Positions 54,929-63,866 of a stretch of 64,000 nucleotides of DNA are shown one piece after another. The translations under genes were made by a program, and so were the position numbers. This DNA comes from Affinundibacterium flavidum. GTDB taxonomy: Bacteria > Pseudomonadota > Gammaproteobacteria > Burkholderiales > Burkholderiaceae_D. Positions within the stretch are counted from its first letter, which is position 1; every line of letters begins with the position of its first letter. The notes under the pieces were generated by a model that had not been told where the DNA came from, did no database searches, and saw only the letters and a list, made by a program, of their open reading frames with translations. The stretch is taken from the NCBI RefSeq assembly GCF_014284175.1, contig NZ_JACOGA010000011.1, positions 1 through 64,000 on the forward strand, read 5' to 3'.

Positions 54929-56023
54929 TTAGATCACTTCGCGACAAGCGCGGTATAAGTCTTTCCAACCATCGCGTTCCTTGACGACGGTTTCAAGATA
55001 TTCGAGCATGACTACGCGATCTTGCACTGGATCTTTGATGACAGCACCAATCACACTACTGGCTAAGTCCGCACCACGCAAACTGCCATCACCAAAATGC
55101 GCGGCGAGTGCCATGCCATTGGTGACGACCGAAATCGCCTCAGCCGTACTCATGCTTGCGCTTGGTGATTTGAGTTTGATTTTGCCATCTTCAGTTTGGC
55201 CAGCACGCAATTCGCGGAATAAAGTGACGATCCGGCGTATCTCTTGTAAGGCTGGTTTTTCAGCAGGTAATTCCAATGACTTGCCAAGGCTGGCAACACG
55301 TGACTCAACGATTCTGACTTCTTCTTCTGCTGTCTCCGGTAGCGGTAAAACGACGGTGTTAAAGCGACGTTTTAAGGCGCTCGATAGTTCATTCACGCCG
55401 CGATCGCGGTCATTTGCGGTGGCGATCACATTGAAGCCTTTGCTTGCTTGAATGTAATCGTCTAATTCAGCAATCGGTAAAAACTTCTCAGACAGCAAAC
55501 TGATAAAACTATCTTGCACTTCGGCAGGAATCCGGGTTAACTCTTCAACCCGTGCTATTTTTCCTTGTTGCATGGCACGCATAATCGGGCTGGCGACCAC
55601 CGCTTCCATACTTGGTCCTTTGGCTAAGAGTTGCGCGTAATTCCAGCCATAACGTATGCTTTCTTCAGAAGTGCCGGCAGTGCCTTGCACGATTAAATTG
55701 GAATTGCCACAGATTGCCGCTGCCAGATGCTCGGATACCCAAGATTTTGCGGTGCCTGGCACGCCTAGCAATAAAAGTGCTCGGTCAGTTGCCAGCGTAG
55801 AGATGGCGATCTCTATGACGCGACGATTACCTATGTATTTTGCACTGACCTCAACGCCATTGTCGAGTGTGCCACCGAGTAGATAAGTCGATACCGCCCA
55901 AGGCGATAATTGCCAATTGGGTGGACGTTGGCGTTGATCGACTTCTTTTAGCGCTGTCAGTTCGTGCGCATATTGTTGTTCTGCTTGTTGGCGTATCACT
56001 TGCTCAGTGCTTGTTTGCGTCAT
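54929..56023 (-). CDS. MoxR-type AAA+ ATPase
   Basis: The 364-residue ATPase has Walker A GVPGTAKS at residues 87-94. Walker B is unusual, VEELTRIP with E159-E160 in place of the standard D-E pair. Sensor 1 lies in IATANDRDRG, and arginine-finger-type residues are R218-R219 in ALKRRF. It belongs to the MoxR/RavA-like group of remodelling ATPases, which often act with VWA proteins to insert cofactors or activate partner enzymes. Its stop region and start overlap neighbouring genes, and the operon context suggests it drives conformational change in the DUF5682 or VWA component. Confidence 0.9.
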   Translation of the reverse strand: MTQTSTEQVIRQQAEQQYAHELTALKEVDQRQRPPNWQLSPWAVSTYLLGGTLDNGVEVSAKYIGNRRVIEIAISTLATDRALLLLGVPGTAKSWVSEHLAAAICGNSNLIVQGTAGTSEESIRYGWNYAQLLAKGPSMEAVVASPIMRAMQQGKIARVEELTRIPAEVQDSFISLLSEKFLPIAELDDYIQASKGFNVIATANDRDRGVNELSSALKRRFNTVVLPLPETAEEEVRIVESRVASLGKSLELPAEKPALQEIRRIVTLFRELRAGQTEDGKIKLKSPSASMSTAEAISVVTNGMALAAHFGDGSLRGADLASSVIGAVIKDPVQDRVVMLEYLETVVKERDGWKDLYRACREVI

Positions 56024-57708
56024 ATCGAGGTCTCCATAAAACTGTGTTTAAGTTGGTGGCGAAATTGAAAGGTATCGCGAAATTCATGAACTGCTTCACG
56101 CCAAAATGACCAGTGTTCCCAGTCATCAGCTGGCCAGGATTGTGTTGTGTATGACAAGTCGCTGACATCCAACCAATAGGCAATTTGTTTTAAATGCTGT
56201 CGCAAATCCCATGCGGTTTGTTTGCTTTGTGCGATTTGCCTTTGTACATGCTGGAGCCAGGCTTGCGACAGCACTTGAGATACGGGAGTGGCGTGCTCGG
56301 ATGCTGCGCTTTGCAGTTGGCTCCAAGCGTAGAGTATGTGAAGATCTTGGCGTGAATAATTATCCATGCACGCAATTAATAGTTTGTCTTGCATTGCTGG
56401 CGCCAAATTTCGCAATCGTCGTACTAGTGCATGGATGAGATTGAGATCGACATGGATTTTGTCTTTGCTGATGTGCTCAATCAGAAGCGCAATCCAATCA
56501 GCATAACAATCAGCAAGAGTTGGATCTGCGGTTGTATCGGTAGCTTGTTCTGTAATTGAACTTAGTAATCCCTGAAGCAATGCATCTTTAAATTCATGTT
56601 GCGACAGTAGTTGCAAAATTTGTGATGGTGTTAGCTGCCAAGTTGTCACCCAATGCTGGGCGGGAGTACTGCGCATTAAGTCACGTAGCCAAGAAGCTTT
56701 CTCTCCTAAACCTGGATAGCTTTGTAATCCTATGCCATCACGTTTCATGCTCTTGTCTACGCTTTCTGGTAACTTGATCTGCAGACTCGCCTGCACGTTA
56801 TTCGCGCCAAGTTTGGCGAGAAAAGAGCCTAAAGCTGCATTGATACCTGTCGATTTTTCTATGCTAAAGATGTGACTCAGACGTTCTTGACAGCGTTGGA
56901 CCAATTGCGAATCTGGTAATCGACGTAAGAGTTCCTGTGCCACCGTACGTACCTCTTTACGCTTATCTTCTAGGGCGCGCTCTAGAAAATCTTCATCGGT
57001 GATGGATAATTCGATATTCAGACACGCCAGTAAAGTAGCACGATTTTCAGGGGATTCGTTTGCCCAATCTTGCTGCAATAATTCTCTAGCATTTTGTGGA
57101 TTGCGCACTCGCAAGATACGCAGAATCTCTTCACGTTGTTGCGAGCTCGCTAGGTGCCACTGTTCAGTTAAGGCCTCATCTGACTCGTGCTTATCGCTGT
57201 CTAAGCTGTATTGCGTACGCCACTCAGGATGTTGTTGAACTAACCAATGACCGCGTGCTCCAAGCAAGGGTTTGAGCAGTTTTTGCATGGACAGATCTTT
57301 GTCGGCTTTATTCAGTAATGGAACCAGAAAACGTGCTGGTAAGGTGGCGTTTCTGGCGTGTGCATGCTGCAACCATTGGGCCAATAATTCGGCATGAATA
57401 TCACGTAGAATTAAATGTAAGAGTTCTTGTGCCGCTAAAGGGCAATGTTCGATTTCGTCGTTTTTGCTAGCGGATACAAGCGCCATTTTTTCGGTACTGG
57501 CATCGCTCCACAAACCGGGTGTGTAACCAGCTCGTAACCACAAATCATTCGCCGCAATCGTTTGCCATAATCGTAAATTTGGCATGGCGGCATCGCGCAA
57601 CAACGAGTCGAGTTCGGATGCACTACTCAATTCATCTTGTTGCGGATGAATCGCAGAACGTGAAGTCCCTACCAGCACAGCCTTATGAATTTTTTCTGGA
57701 AGTAGCAT
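56020..57708 (-). CDS. DUF5691-family protein
   Basis: A 562-residue, largely helical protein that starts IHKAVLVGTSR, the N-terminal signature of this family. Repeated helix pairs such as ILRVRNPQNARELL and LERALEDKRKEVRTVAQELLRRLP indicate a HEAT-like scaffold in the central part. No catalytic motif is visible. It overlaps the MoxR gene by four bases and is separated from the SWIM gene by four bases. As DUF5691 genes usually accompany MoxR, DUF5682 and VWA genes, it probably serves as a structural subunit of the same assembly. Confidence 0.82.
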   Translation of the reverse strand: MLLPEKIHKAVLVGTSRSAIHPQQDELSSASELDSLLRDAAMPNLRLWQTIAANDLWLRAGYTPGLWSDASTEKMALVSASKNDEIEHCPLAAQELLHLILRDIHAELLAQWLQHAHARNATLPARFLVPLLNKADKDLSMQKLLKPLLGARGHWLVQQHPEWRTQYSLDSDKHESDEALTEQWHLASSQQREEILRILRVRNPQNARELLQQDWANESPENRATLLACLNIELSITDEDFLERALEDKRKEVRTVAQELLRRLPDSQLVQRCQERLSHIFSIEKSTGINAALGSFLAKLGANNVQASLQIKLPESVDKSMKRDGIGLQSYPGLGEKASWLRDLMRSTPAQHWVTTWQLTPSQILQLLSQHEFKDALLQGLLSSITEQATDTTADPTLADCYADWIALLIEHISKDKIHVDLNLIHALVRRLRNLAPAMQDKLLIACMDNYSRQDLHILYAWSQLQSAASEHATPVSQVLSQAWLQHVQRQIAQSKQTAWDLRQHLKQIAYWLDVSDLSYTTQSWPADDWEHWSFWREAVHEFRDTFQFRHQLKHSFMETSI

Positions 57709-57712
57709 CGTC

Positions 57713-59092
57713 TTATTCCGTATCGAAACTATGGATTTGCTGATGGTCTGGTAGTCCCTTTGCTGCTAGCAAACTGAGTGGCATCAATTCTATGCCATTC
57801 CAGAGACCAAAAAGCGTACAAGCTTCACCACCAGTTAAAGCGTGTAAGTGCCAGGCATGCTTGAATTCAGGAGTAGTCTTAATTTGAAGATTTTCAGGCG
57901 TAATGAGAGAACACTCTGGTTCTGTGCTCGTCGTCAAGTGTGAGCACACATTGCGTAGTATGAGTGGCAGCGCATCGATAAATGGATTGGCCGCTAATTG
58001 TTCAGCAAACCATCGCAATTGATCTGAAAATAAAGAGTCATGCAATCTGTGTGATTGAGCGTCTACACGCTGTAATTCACCATATGCCTGCGCCCGTAAT
58101 GGCGTCGCAGATGGATAAAAGTGCAGGCGTCCTTGATACAAACTACCCGTGAGATAAGGACTTGCAAGTGTTTGTCCACCTGCGGCAAACTGCAATATCA
58201 TTGCAGTTTTCTGTGAGCGCATATTTAGCAAGTAGCAGGCGCGGCGGCTAAGGCGTGCTTCATGTTGGGTTTCGTTGCCTAAGACTAACCAGATATCATC
58301 GTGCGCAACTTGATTAAATGCATCGTCCTGATTGGCGACCCATCCAATCGCAGTGCGGATATCCGCTTGTTGTTCAGGGCTGAACAAGTCCGGCGTTTGT
58401 AACATATTCTTGTAGGCTTGCAGCAGCAGGCTGAGCTTACCAAGTTCATTTGCCACCGGCATTTCCCACCCGGCTTGGCTGGAGCCGTAAATCATCATGC
58501 CGATTTCTCGTATCCGTGCCGCGAGTCCGCCAGCCTGTGCATCAATCATTCGGGCTGCCATCGCTTCCCATGCTTTCGCTGGCTTACTACGTAATCCCGC
58601 CAGGCCGTCGCTAGCTAAGTCGCTCAACCATGTTTCTAAAAGTGCGAGGCCTTGCGCAACATTGGTTTCGCGTTTGTCTTGTCGCTTTTGCGCCGATTTT
58701 TCACGACTGGCGAGTTCTTCAACGGATAGCTCTTGGGATTCTTCAAGCTTATTGATTTTTTTCTCTTGACGTTGCTCGCGACCACGCAGCCATTCAGTCA
58801 CCCATTCTTCTAGCTCGTGCTGAAACTTGTCAGCGTGTTTGGCGTATAAGAGATATAAGCCCAAACCGTGTTTGCAGGGGAACTTGCGACTGGGGCAGGA
58901 GCATTTGAAAGCCGGCGTCGCTAGCTCAATTTGCGTGCGGTAGGGTTCTTTGCCGCTACCCTGACAAAGCCCCCACAAGGCCTGCTCGTTAGCACCGAGT
59001 TTTGACCAGTATGTAAGATTGGCCTGTCCGCTCCCAGCTTTTGCGGATGCCGCATCCGGTGCCAGAGCTAAAATTTGTTCCGTCGTTAACAT
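57713..59092 (-). CDS. SWIM zinc-finger protein
   Basis: The 459-residue protein carries a SWIM finger, CxCx6CxH, at C64, C66, C73 and H75 (FKCSCPSRKFPCKHGLGLYLL region). SWIM fingers bind DNA or proteins. A charged coiled-coil segment (about residues 85-140) follows, then a domain of about 300 residues without a recognisable motif. It is the first gene of the five-gene minus-strand operon, so its promoter should lie in the divergent region shared with hscC. A nucleic-acid- or partner-recognition role for the complex is inferred. Confidence 0.88.
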   Translation of the reverse strand: MLTTEQILALAPDAASAKAGSGQANLTYWSKLGANEQALWGLCQGSGKEPYRTQIELATPAFKCSCPSRKFPCKHGLGLYLLYAKHADKFQHELEEWVTEWLRGREQRQEKKINKLEESQELSVEELASREKSAQKRQDKRETNVAQGLALLETWLSDLASDGLAGLRSKPAKAWEAMAARMIDAQAGGLAARIREIGMMIYGSSQAGWEMPVANELGKLSLLLQAYKNMLQTPDLFSPEQQADIRTAIGWVANQDDAFNQVAHDDIWLVLGNETQHEARLSRRACYLLNMRSQKTAMILQFAAGGQTLASPYLTGSLYQGRLHFYPSATPLRAQAYGELQRVDAQSHRLHDSLFSDQLRWFAEQLAANPFIDALPLILRNVCSHLTTSTEPECSLITPENLQIKTTPEFKHAWHLHALTGGEACTLFGLWNGIELMPLSLLAAKGLPDHQQIHSFDTE

Positions 59093-59199
59093 GTTTTGAC
59101 GAGATAAAAAAGCAAGCAGCTTATCAGACGCCTAGAACTTATTGTTGAAAAATATTGTCCAAGGCTAAATATTTTAGCGCGTGCTTAGACATGTAAAAA

Positions 59200-59228
59200 T
59201 TGTCAGGGCATCTGAATCCTTTTACAAT
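59200..59228 (+). promoter_or_regulatory. Promoter of hscC
   Basis: TTGTCA (-35) at 59200-59205 and TACAAT (-10) at 59223-59228 have a 17-base spacer. The predicted start near 59235 places the following hairpin inside the transcript's leader. It looks sigma-70-like rather than heat-shock-type. Confidence 0.65.
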
Positions 59229-59256
59229 GCTTTAGATTCATCAACACGTAAATAGG

Positions 59257-59303
59257 AAGTGCAAAATATCTGCGATGAAGGATATTTTGCACTTATTTTT
59301 TTG
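59257..59303 (+). terminator. Terminator-like attenuator in the hscC leader
   Basis: A perfect 14-bp stem, AAGTGCAAAATATC with its complement, closes a 10-base loop and is followed by ATTTTTTTG. It lies between the predicted promoter and the hscC start codon, and no upstream plus-strand gene exists for it to terminate, so it probably attenuates hscC transcription. Confidence 0.75.
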
Positions 59304-59324
59304 TTCAGGAAAAAGGTTGGAAGC

Positions 59325-61043
59325 ATGATAATCGGTATTGATTTAGGTACGACCAATAGTTTGGTAGCGATCTGGCGTGATGGGAAATCGCAATTGATAC
59401 CGAATAGTCTGGGCGACACCTTGACGCCGTCTTGTGTCAGTGTCGATGACGACGGCAGTATCTTGGTCGGGCGTGCCGCTAAAGAGCGTTTGCAAACACA
59501 TCCTGAAGTGACGGCTGCGGTTTTTAAGCGTTACATGGGCAGCGATAAAAAGATTAAATTGGGCAAGCGCGAATTTCGCGCCGAAGAATTGTCGTCGTTT
59601 GTCTTAAAGAGTTTGAAAGCGGATGCTGAAGCGTTTCTTGGAGAAGTTGTGACGGAGGCCGTCATTACTGTCCCGGCTTATTTCTCCGATGCACAACGCA
59701 AAGCAACGCGCACTGCTGGGCAATTGGCAGGACTGAAGGTTGAGCGCTTGGTCAATGAACCAACCGCTGCGGCTTTGGCCTATGGCATGCATGAATTTAA
59801 AGACGAATGCCGTTTCCTGGTCTTCGATTTGGGCGGTGGCACATTTGACGTCTCGATTTTGGAAATGTTCGATGGCGTGATGGAAGTACGTGCTTCTGCT
59901 GGCGATAATTATTTAGGTGGCGAAGATATCACCAAGATCATGGTTGATGCGTTTATTGAAAAGCATGCGTTTCCAGCTAAGGTGAGGAACGATCCACGTT
60001 TTATGCAACAGCTGTTTGCCGCAGCAGAAAAAGCTAAACGCGATCTGTCGTCCGAAGAAAAAGCGAAGATGGAAGTGCAGACCAAAGATCAAACTTTGGA
60101 ACTTGAATTCGACGAAGAGAGCTTGTCCAAATTAGCTGCGCCATTGATTAAGCGTTTACGTGAACCTGTTGAACGCGCACTACGTGATACAAATTTACGC
60201 AGCAATCAACTTGATAGTATCGTGCTAGCTGGTGGTGCTACACGTATGCCGATTGTTAAACGTCTGGTGACTTTGATGTTTGGACGTTTTCCTGCTAGCG
60301 AGATTAATCCTGATGAAGTGGTGGCGATGGGTGCTGCGGTTCAGGCTGGCTTAAAGATGAAAGACGCTGCGCTCGATGAAGTGGTGATGACGGATGTAGC
60401 GCCTTATTCTTTAGGCGTGGAAGTGGCAATGCGTTTGGCAAATAACAAAAATGTGAGTGGACATTTTTCGCCGATTATTGAAAGAAATAGTACGGTGCCT
60501 ATTAGTCGTGTTGCGCAATATTATCCGATTGAAGACAATCAAAAATTATTGCAACTCGATATTTATCAGGGTGAATCCCGTCTGGTCAAAGATAATATTT
60601 TATTGGGCTCATTAGAGTTAAATCTGGAACCCTTGCCGCGTGATCAGAATGGTGTTGATGTGCGTTTTACTTATGATGTGAATGGTTTGTTAGAAGTGCA
60701 AGCGACTGTGATTCGTACGCAGAAAATACAAAAGGTGCTCATCCAAGGCAATCCCGGTTTATTAACCGAAGATGAAATTGCCAAGCGACTGGTGGAGTTG
60801 GAAAAATTAAAAATGCATCCGCGTGATGCGCTTGAAGTACGCACTTTGCTAGCGCGGGCTGATCGTGTTTATCAGCAATTGAAAGGCGAGTCACGTGATT
60901 GGCTAAGCAATCAAATTGCTGAATTCGAACGCGTGATTGAAACTCAAAATACCAAACTGATTACACCAGCGCAGAAGCAATTTTCTGAGGTGCTTGATCA
61001 AATTGAACAAGATGTCGTATTACATCCAGACTTCACTGAATAA
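59325..61043 (+). CDS. hscC: HscC-type Hsp70 chaperone
   Basis: A 572-residue Hsp70 homologue, shorter than DnaK. The nucleotide-binding domain starts IGIDLGTTNSLVA, and VPAYFSDAQRKAT, FDLGGGTFDVSI and VLAGGATRMP are all present. The substrate-binding domain has APYSLGVEV and NSTVPISR, and the C-terminal lid is reduced, as in HscC. The ATG at 59325 has an AGGAAAAAGG-type site and starts at the family motif; the extra 22 residues upstream cover the leader hairpin. It is followed 14 bases later by a J-domain-like gene, as expected for an HscC-DjlB/C pair. Confidence 0.92.
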   Translation: MIIGIDLGTTNSLVAIWRDGKSQLIPNSLGDTLTPSCVSVDDDGSILVGRAAKERLQTHPEVTAAVFKRYMGSDKKIKLGKREFRAEELSSFVLKSLKADAEAFLGEVVTEAVITVPAYFSDAQRKATRTAGQLAGLKVERLVNEPTAAALAYGMHEFKDECRFLVFDLGGGTFDVSILEMFDGVMEVRASAGDNYLGGEDITKIMVDAFIEKHAFPAKVRNDPRFMQQLFAAAEKAKRDLSSEEKAKMEVQTKDQTLELEFDEESLSKLAAPLIKRLREPVERALRDTNLRSNQLDSIVLAGGATRMPIVKRLVTLMFGRFPASEINPDEVVAMGAAVQAGLKMKDAALDEVVMTDVAPYSLGVEVAMRLANNKNVSGHFSPIIERNSTVPISRVAQYYPIEDNQKLLQLDIYQGESRLVKDNILLGSLELNLEPLPRDQNGVDVRFTYDVNGLLEVQATVIRTQKIQKVLIQGNPGLLTEDEIAKRLVELEKLKMHPRDALEVRTLLARADRVYQQLKGESRDWLSNQIAEFERVIETQNTKLITPAQKQFSEVLDQIEQDVVLHPDFTE

Positions 61044-61057
61044 GCAAAGATTGCACT

Positions 61058-62452
61058 ATGTTTGATATTCCCGCTTTTTTTATCGACCAGCGTATCGATC
61101 AAGACGCCGATGAACGTACGATTAAACGCGCCTATGCCAAAGCGCTCAAGCAAATCGATCAGGACAATGACCTAGAAGGTTTTCAAAACCTGCGTGAGAG
61201 TTATGAACGTGCATTAGCTTGGGAGCGGAGTAAAGAATGGCGAGCACAATATATAGCTGAGCAGAATGCGGAGTCGGCGCAAATTGAGGATGCGAATTTG
61301 GTAGACGATCAGCGTGTTACTCAATCATCTGAAATTGCCCCCGTTGTTGGCGAACTTGATTTGAAATCTGAATCTGCTGCGACGCAAGTAGCAAATGAAA
61401 GCACAGTAAACGCAGACGAAGTTATTTCAGAAAGCACTTCGGAAGTAAGCGTTGCGCCTGAACAAAATTCACAATATCAAGCTTCAAACGCAGAAGAGAA
61501 TGATGAAGAACAGACTGTTTATGCGATTGACATTGCCCGTCACATTTTTCATGAATTCCTGCAACACCTTAATGCGAAATCGGAAGAGGTCGGTCAGACT
61601 GAATCGTTATTACGTCTGTATTTAGATGACGAACGTTTGATTAATGTTGAAATCCGCGACTTATTTGAATGGCTGATCGCCGGGCATTTGGCACAAGGCT
61701 GGCAAGCCGGAAACGGCGATTTATTTGGGGCTGCCGTGAAGTGTTTTGCTTGGAATCAAGACAAACATCGGTTACTGAGATTCGATGAGTTTGGCTACTA
61801 TCTTGATCGTGCGCTGGATGAAATGAGTGCCTTCAATCTGCAGGAAGAAGCGCGCAGTAGTCGGCAAGTTGGATTGATACGCCTGGCTAGAAACGACGCG
61901 CCACCGACCAAACAATTCTTGCGCGAGAATATTTATTTTATCGACGATATGTTAAGTAGTTATCCCACTTGGCTAGCAATGGTGACCAAATTGGATAATT
62001 TGCAAACTTGGCATAAGCGGGCTGAGGAGTATAAGTTTTTTCAACCGCCGAAAATAGATTTCAGTGGTATTAAGAGTAAATTTGATGGTTTTAACATTCC
62101 ACCTGGCGTCATTGTATTTATCATTTTGATTTTAATAAAAATGATTATTGGATTTTCAGAGCCGAGCAAGCAACCTATAGTTGTTGATTCAAGATCGAGC
62201 GAGGCGACCCCTATTATTCTGTCATCAGAAGAACTGTTTAAAAAAGGCGAGTTGTATTTTAGCCCCCAATTTGGTGGAGCTAGAGATATCGATTTGGCAG
62301 AAGTATATTGGAAGCGCGCTGCTGAATTAGGCTCAAAGTCTGCGCAGCTTCGTTTGCAGGAGTTATATGCAAATGATCTTTTTGGACGTAAAAATATTCA
62401 AGAGTCTCGGCGGTACTCTGATATGGCGGGAGCGAACAAACCTTCGCAATAA
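61058..62452 (+). CDS. DnaJ-like membrane protein, probable HscC partner
   Basis: A 464-residue protein. Residues about 5-60 resemble the J-like domain of HscC partners: ADERTIKRAYAKALKQIDQDND, then FQNLRESYERALAW. The canonical HPD tripeptide is absent; QIDQDND sits in its place. A low-complexity acidic segment (about 65-150) leads to a helical domain. A single membrane helix lies near residues 348-366 (VIVFIILILIKMIIGF), and the tail has one Sel1-like repeat (AEVYWKRAAELGSKSAQLRL). Close coupling to hscC suggests it recruits the chaperone to the membrane. Confidence 0.78.
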   Translation: MFDIPAFFIDQRIDQDADERTIKRAYAKALKQIDQDNDLEGFQNLRESYERALAWERSKEWRAQYIAEQNAESAQIEDANLVDDQRVTQSSEIAPVVGELDLKSESAATQVANESTVNADEVISESTSEVSVAPEQNSQYQASNAEENDEEQTVYAIDIARHIFHEFLQHLNAKSEEVGQTESLLRLYLDDERLINVEIRDLFEWLIAGHLAQGWQAGNGDLFGAAVKCFAWNQDKHRLLRFDEFGYYLDRALDEMSAFNLQEEARSSRQVGLIRLARNDAPPTKQFLRENIYFIDDMLSSYPTWLAMVTKLDNLQTWHKRAEEYKFFQPPKIDFSGIKSKFDGFNIPPGVIVFIILILIKMIIGFSEPSKQPIVVDSRSSEATPIILSSEELFKKGELYFSPQFGGARDIDLAEVYWKRAAELGSKSAQLRLQELYANDLFGRKNIQESRRYSDMAGANKPSQ

Positions 62453-62604
62453 ATTGTCGGAGGTATTAATTTTTCCGCTAACTGATGGATTAGATAAACT
62501 CGTGAGAAAGCAAGATCGATTTGTACAGGAACGGCTGCATTTTCATTGCAGAGACTTTGTATGATGGAAGCATTAATGTAGTTACTTACGAAAGATAGAA
62601 ATAA

Positions 62605-63063
62605 ATGAAATACTGGCTAATGAAATCGGAACCCAGCGAAGTGAGTATCGATGACGCTTTGCGCATTGGTGCGGCGCCGTGGTTTGGCGTGCGTAATTAT
62701 CAGGCACGTAATTTTATGCGCGATCAGATGCAAGTCGGTGATGGGGTTTTGTTTTACCACTCCAGTTGTGATGAGCCAGGTGTGGTCGGGATTGCAGAAG
62801 TCGCTAGCACGCCATATCCCGATGCAACGCAGTTTGATGCGAAGAGTCACTATTTCGACCCGAAAGCAACACCAGAAAATCCGCGCTGGATTTTGGTGGA
62901 TGTGAAAGCCATTCGTAAAACGCGTGTATTGAGTCTGGCGGAAATGCGGGCGAATGAAGATTTGGCGAGTATGGTGGTGTTGCAGAAAGGGAGTCGTTTG
63001 TCGATTACTCCCGTGACTGTAGCAGAATGGAAGGTAGTGTTAAAACTTTTGGATAAGAAGTAA
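62605..63063 (+). CDS. EVE-domain protein
   Basis: The 152-residue protein matches the EVE/thymocyte-nuclear-protein-1 family: MKYWLMKSEPSEVSID at the start, WFGVRNYQARNFMRDQMQVGD, LFYHSSC, and RWILVDVKAIRK. EVE domains are PUA-like folds that bind modified bases in DNA or RNA and often occur in modification-dependent systems. Here it stands alone, as a housekeeping-type EVE gene does in many proteobacteria. Confidence 0.92.
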   Translation: MKYWLMKSEPSEVSIDDALRIGAAPWFGVRNYQARNFMRDQMQVGDGVLFYHSSCDEPGVVGIAEVASTPYPDATQFDAKSHYFDPKATPENPRWILVDVKAIRKTRVLSLAEMRANEDLASMVVLQKGSRLSITPVTVAEWKVVLKLLDKK

Positions 63064-63400
63064 GTTACTACAAGTGAACCTAGGACTTATGTAAGACTGA
63101 TGCCGATATCCTTGCGTCTCTTTGTAGTGCGCGATAACAGTGAAAGCCGTACCGGACTCAGAATATACGGGCTAAGGTAGGGGACACCATGCGCGCCGAA
63201 TAGGAGGCGGTCGTAAGTAAGAAGTGGTTTTAATTGTGGTGGAGAGCGTGAAGTAAGCCACTATTCATTGATTGTTGACGCCCCTGCAAGCTCGAAATAG
63301 TGCTTTTTTAGTGCTTATTTGCATAAGACAATTGACACTTTATTACTCAATAAAATGTGAAAAAAAGTGCCTTGATAAGAAATCACCCAGATGTTTCGGG
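63064..63400. other. Intergenic region before glycine riboswitch
   Basis: About 340 bases without a supported gene. TAGGACTTATGTAAG near 63082 resembles the end of the small inverted-repeat element at 32750, possibly a relic. Confidence 0.35.
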
Positions 63401-63401
63401 T

Positions 63402-63407
63402 TATAAT
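63402..63407 (+). promoter_or_regulatory. -10 element of glycine riboswitch transcript
   Basis: TATAAT lies about ten bases before the first aptamer. The -35 region is poor. Confidence 0.5.
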
Positions 63408-63414
63408 CGCGGCA

Positions 63415-63660
63415 CTTGATCGGGAGAGAGCTGTGACTCATAGAGCGAGCAGCCGCCGAAGGGGCTAATACCCAACAAACTCTCAGGCAAAAGGACCGAT
63501 CAGCGGGGTTGTGTGAAAACTCCCCTACTCTGGAGAGCGGTAGCAGTGTGCTGAACTATCAGACATTGAACTACCCACCGAAGGTGCGACGAGATTCAGT
63601 TTAAGCTAAGCTTATATTTGATTCTCGTAATCTCTCAGGTACCAGGACAGAGGGGTAGCG
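63415..63660 (+). promoter_or_regulatory. Tandem glycine riboswitch
   Basis: Two aptamers are visible in series. The first runs from GATCGGGAGAGAGC to CTCTCAGGCAAAAGGACCGATC. The second runs from CTCTGGAGAGCGG through ACCCACCGAAGG to CTCTCAGGTACCAGGACAGAG. The short linker (GCGGGGTTGTG region) and double architecture are typical. It lies upstream of gcvT and should switch on the glycine cleavage system when glycine is plentiful. Confidence 0.93.
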
Positions 63661-63664
63661 ATTT

Positions 63665-63788
63665 TTGGTCACCTCTATAATCCGATTGTGGGGCGCACTG
63701 CGTCGTTGCAAATACTCGCAATACCGACGTATTGCTGCGTTTTGCGCCTAGCATTGCATCCCCAAAATCGAATTCTAGAGATGACCAA
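63665..63788. mobile_element. MITE-like inverted-repeat element in gcvT leader
   Basis: 29-base imperfect terminal inverted repeats (TTGGTCACCTCTATAATCC at the left; its near complement ends at GATGACCAA on the right) bound about 124 bases with further internal dyads. It lies between riboswitch and gcvT. No ORF. Confidence 0.7.
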
Positions 63789-63866
63789 GTAGCATACGAA
63801 ATTAGTTAAATCGTGTGCTTTTTTTCGTCCCTTTTTTATGTCCAAACTTGGTACTGAGGCTCTCAC

